Origin: Acetobacteraceae bacterium
GTDB lineage: Bacteria > Pseudomonadota > Alphaproteobacteria > Acetobacterales > Acetobacteraceae
Direction of reading: 5' to 3'
Length of the DNA: 9,318 nucleotides
NCBI GenBank assembly: GCA_030039695.1
Contig: JASHVB010000167.1
Coordinates: 1 to 9,318, forward strand
Shown here: positions 7,473 through 9,318 of the stretch, piece after piece
How positions within the stretch are numbered: position 1 is the stretch's first letter
Layout of the letters: each line of letters begins with the position of its first letter
Program-made: the position numbers and the translations under genes
The notes under the pieces: generated by a model
The model's input: the letters and a program-made list of their open reading frames with translations, nothing else
Databases searched by the model: none
Told to the model about the DNA's origin: nothing

Positions 7473-7808
7473 TCGCGGATACCTCAGCGGCTCCCGCCAG
7501 CTTACGCGATTAGTGTCTCAAACGCCTCTTTGGTGAACTGGCACCACAGGTGGCATGCATCCCCCAGGTGAGGCCGTCCCAACGGATTGTCGAATGATGC
7601 CATGAACCGCGGCATGCGCCGCATACATCGGATTGACCACCCGATGGATTGCGATGCCGGCGACGGCGTGCGCCGCTTGGCTGCAAACAGCGCCGACCAC
7701 GAGGAAACGTGCCGCGACCACGACACCGAACGCAACTGGTCGCGGGATCTCGGGCAATCTTCGGTCAGGTCAAACAGTATCCTCTTGGCGCGGCATCGGC
7801 CGAGCGCC
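7473..7808. other. Gene-poor stretch downstream of trpE
   Basis: No frame here gives a protein I recognise. On the minus strand 7757-7518 encodes 79 residues with a hydrophobic start (VAFGVVVAARFLVVGAVC), overlapped by another frame running 7930-7502. Neither has a clear ribosome binding site or known motif. No trpG remnant and no strong terminator follows trpE. The stretch sits beside an IS-end-like repeat and a pseudogene, so it is probably decayed DNA. Confidence 0.5.
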
Positions 7809-7880
7809 TGCGAATTCCGACGCAAGTCGGCCACCGATTCCGAATTCACGTCGGCCACTGATTCCGATCTGATGTACGCT
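7809..7880. mobile_element. Solo IS-end remnant with 24-bp terminal-type repeats (IS21-like)
   Basis: GTCGGCCACYGATTCCGA occurs at 7826-7843 and 7850-7867, a 24-bp period with 17 of 18 positions identical. A partial copy, GAATTCCGA, precedes it at 7812-7820. The preceding TGCGAATTCC at 7809-7818 resembles the outer end that I recall for IS21-family elements of alphaproteobacteria, which carry several such repeats at each terminus for the IstA transposase. No istA or istB coding sequence is left: the pirin pseudogene begins immediately to the right. The repeat is seen directly; the IS21 assignment is from memory and not searched. Confidence 0.45.
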
Positions 7881-7885
7881 GCCGG

Positions 7886-8325
7886 CAGGGCGATTTCTAC
7901 GGGTTCTCCGCGCGGTCGGGAGGGTCGCACGAGGAATTCAACGTGCGTCCCGAGCCGATGAAGGCGATCTATCTCTGGATGTTGCCGGACCAGCTTCTGT
8001 TGCTGCCGTCATCCCGGCGCGGTCATTTCGACGCGATCGCCGGATTGAACCCTATCACGACACTTATCGGTCCGGACGACGCGCCATCCCGGTTCCGCAA
8101 GATGCCTGGGTTTCGCGACCGGTGAGCGATGCGCCTGGTCGGTACGTTTACAAGCCGCGTTCGCGCAAGCATGGGGTCTATGTCTTCGTGTTGGAAGGTA
8201 AACTGCACTGCGACGGCACACTGCTTGGAAGGCGGGACAGCGAAGCCGTTTCGGGCGTCGACGAAGTCGTCTGCCAGACCAGCCGCGGCGATCGAGACGC
8301 TTTGTTTGTTGCAACGATCCTGTAA
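7886..8325 (+). pseudogene. Truncated, frameshifted pirin-family (YhaK-like bicupin) remnant
   Basis: Pirins are two-domain cupins that bind a metal ion; some have quercetinase activity and the role of many is unknown. Two frames carry pieces of one such protein. The first (7886 to about 7993) reads QGDFYGFSARSGGSHEEFNV and then EPMKAIYLWMLPDQ, matching the family's AGD..w..AGsGi.HsE..N region and the following Q-IW-lP segment. A different frame (about 8041-8325) gives RIEPYHDTY, PQDAWVSRPV and YKPRSRKHGVYVFVLEGKL, then LLGRRDSEAV and a TAA stop, matching the second cupin. About 47 nt of unmatched DNA sits at the frame switch, residues appear to be missing before PQDAW, and about the first 80 residues of a normal pirin are absent. 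The left break adjoins the IS-end-like repeats. An isolated GTG at 8122 could start a 67-residue fragment, but I regard the locus as non-functional. Confidence 0.65.
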
Positions 8326-8402
8326 AAATTTCGAACTGAGGAAGGCTCCAACAAGCCTGGCTTTCTCAATCAAACCAAGCGCGGGAGAGGGGAGAATCGT
8401 CG

Positions 8403-9318
8403 ATGCGGGCACGTATCTGGATCGGATTGGCCGTCATTGTTGTCGCAGCGGCCGCTTGGGTGTTCTGGCCAAAAAAAGCAGATCTCGGTGACCCGCGTTT
8501 CTTCGCCGACCAAACCTATAACTTCCAAACCATTCGGGCGCTGGACGATGTGTCCGGTATTGGGGGCGATTTCGGAGAAACACGCGAGACAATCGCGGGA
8601 CTCAAAGCCGGCGACGCGCAAGGCTGGTACGACGCCTGGCAGGCTACCGGAGATCGCGTCGCGGCACTGGCGGACCACACCAACGATCCGATGGGCCGCG
8701 GCCAGGCACTGCTCCGGGCGCACAGTTACTATCGCACCGCCGAATTCTTTCTGGCGCCACACGATCCCAGGCGGTTCGTGATCTGGAAAAAGAATGTCGA
8801 CGCTTTTTACAGAGGCCTCGACGTTCTGGGCGTCAAATACGAGCGGATCACCGTGCCGTACGGAAGCTATCACCTGAACGCGGTCTATTATCCGGGGCCG
8901 CCGGGAGCCCAGCGCCGGCCGTTGATCATGTTCGTCGGCGGCTATGACGAGACGATGGAGGAAGGTTATCTTTCCTTGGGCATCGCCGCCCATGAGCGTG
9001 GCTACTCGGTGCTCATCTATGAAGGACCAGGACAAGGTTCCGTCATTCGCGAACAGGGTCTCGTTTTTACCCCGGAATGGGAAAAGCCAAACGGCGCGGT
9101 GCTGGATACATTTTTGAAAGGCCATCCGAAGCCGGATAAGATCGTCCTTATTGGCGCCAGCCTCGGCGGCTATCTCGCGCCGCGCGCGGCGGCTTTCGAT
9201 AAGCGTATCGACGGCGTTGTTTCTTACGATGAGTTCTTCGACGGAGGAGCCACCTCGTCACGCAATGTGCCAAAATTCGTGTTCTGGTTGAAAGATCATG
9301 GCTATAAAGGCATGCTAA
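8403..9318 (+). CDS. Signal-anchored alpha/beta hydrolase (FrsA/DUF1100-like), 3' end outside window
   Basis: The first 305 codons of a serine hydrolase of unknown substrate. An N-terminal hydrophobic segment (residues 5-22, IWIGLAVIVVAAAAWVFW) behind MRAR suggests a signal anchor or signal peptide, so the catalytic part is probably periplasmic. A helical region (about 60-140, including LLRAHSYYRTAEFFLAP) precedes the hydrolase core. This layout is typical of FrsA-like and pseudooxynicotine-hydrolase-like proteins. The core shows VPYGSYHLNAVYYP, MFVGGYDETMEEGY (oxyanion-hole region, 177-190), YEGPGQGSVI, and the nucleophile elbow GASLGGYLAPRA with S253. The acid and histidine of the triad lie beyond the window. 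AGGGGAG at 8388-8394 stands 8 nt before the ATG. The A/T-rich stretch just past the pirin remnant (8321-8370) may hold its promoter, though no box is convincing. Substrate and pathway are unknown. Confidence 0.85.
   Translation, partial: MRARIWIGLAVIVVAAAAWVFWPKKADLGDPRFFADQTYNFQTIRALDDVSGIGGDFGETRETIAGLKAGDAQGWYDAWQATGDRVAALADHTNDPMGRGQALLRAHSYYRTAEFFLAPHDPRRFVIWKKNVDAFYRGLDVLGVKYERITVPYGSYHLNAVYYPGPPGAQRRPLIMFVGGYDETMEEGYLSLGIAAHERGYSVLIYEGPGQGSVIREQGLVFTPEWEKPNGAVLDTFLKGHPKPDKIVLIGASLGGYLAPRAAAFDKRIDGVVSYDEFFDGGATSSRNVPKFVFWLKDHGYKGML

Noticed and set aside
7518..7757. 79-residue minus-strand frame with a hydrophobic N-terminal half
   Set aside because: No recognised family, no ribosome site, overlapped by another open frame and lying in decayed DNA; not called as a gene.
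7812..7873. Regularly spaced 24-bp repeats considered as a CRISPR fragment or iterons
   Set aside because: Units are directly adjacent with only about 6 variable bases, so there are no spacers; no cas gene or replication initiator is nearby. An IS terminus fits better.
8370..9125. 251-residue minus-strand open frame opposite the hydrolase
   Set aside because: The plus-strand frame has a Shine-Dalgarno, signal anchor and the GASLGG nucleophile motif; the minus frame is its shadow.

Overview
The window comes from a GC-rich proteobacterial chromosome. Gene content and gene neighbourhoods (tpiA, secG and pyrG in one orientation; a PpiD/SurA-type periplasmic chaperone followed directly by trpE) point to an alphaproteobacterium, most likely of the Rhodospirillales/Acetobacteraceae type. 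That assignment is inferred from recalled synteny, not from a search.

Layout. Positions 1-1098 (minus) hold the first 366 codons of pyrG (CTP synthase); its 3' part lies outside the window. Positions 1175-1540 (minus) hold secG, starting at a TTG codon behind a good Shine-Dalgarno. A gap of about 560 nt follows. Its right edge carries the promoter/operator of a plus-strand FitA/FitB-type (VapBC family) toxin-antitoxin pair, 2104-2358 and 2355-2765. Positions 2995-3729 (minus) hold tpiA. A 275-nt divergent spacer separates it from plus-strand ppiD-like (4005-5921) and trpE (5943-7472), which are 21 nt apart and look cotranscribed. Downstream of trpE the DNA looks decayed. It holds about 340 nt without a recognisable gene, a solo set of 24-bp terminal-type repeats resembling an IS21-family end (7809-7880), and a truncated, frameshifted pirin-family pseudogene (about 7886-8325). 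Then comes the 5' part of a signal-anchored alpha/beta hydrolase (8403 to the window end).

How it fits together. The housekeeping genes serve nucleotide synthesis (pyrG), protein export (secG), glycolysis (tpiA), folding of exported proteins (ppiD) and tryptophan synthesis (trpE). Two accessory segments interrupt this core: the FitAB module between tpiA and secG on the opposite strand, and the IS-remnant/pirin/hydrolase stretch where trpG would often follow trpE. The most informative new observation is the FitAB control region. Three GATATC-centred palindromes coincide with the -35 box, the -10 box and the base pairs just before the antitoxin start codon. I see no complete, wholly novel system; the hydrolase is the only uncharacterised gene and it is cut by the window end.
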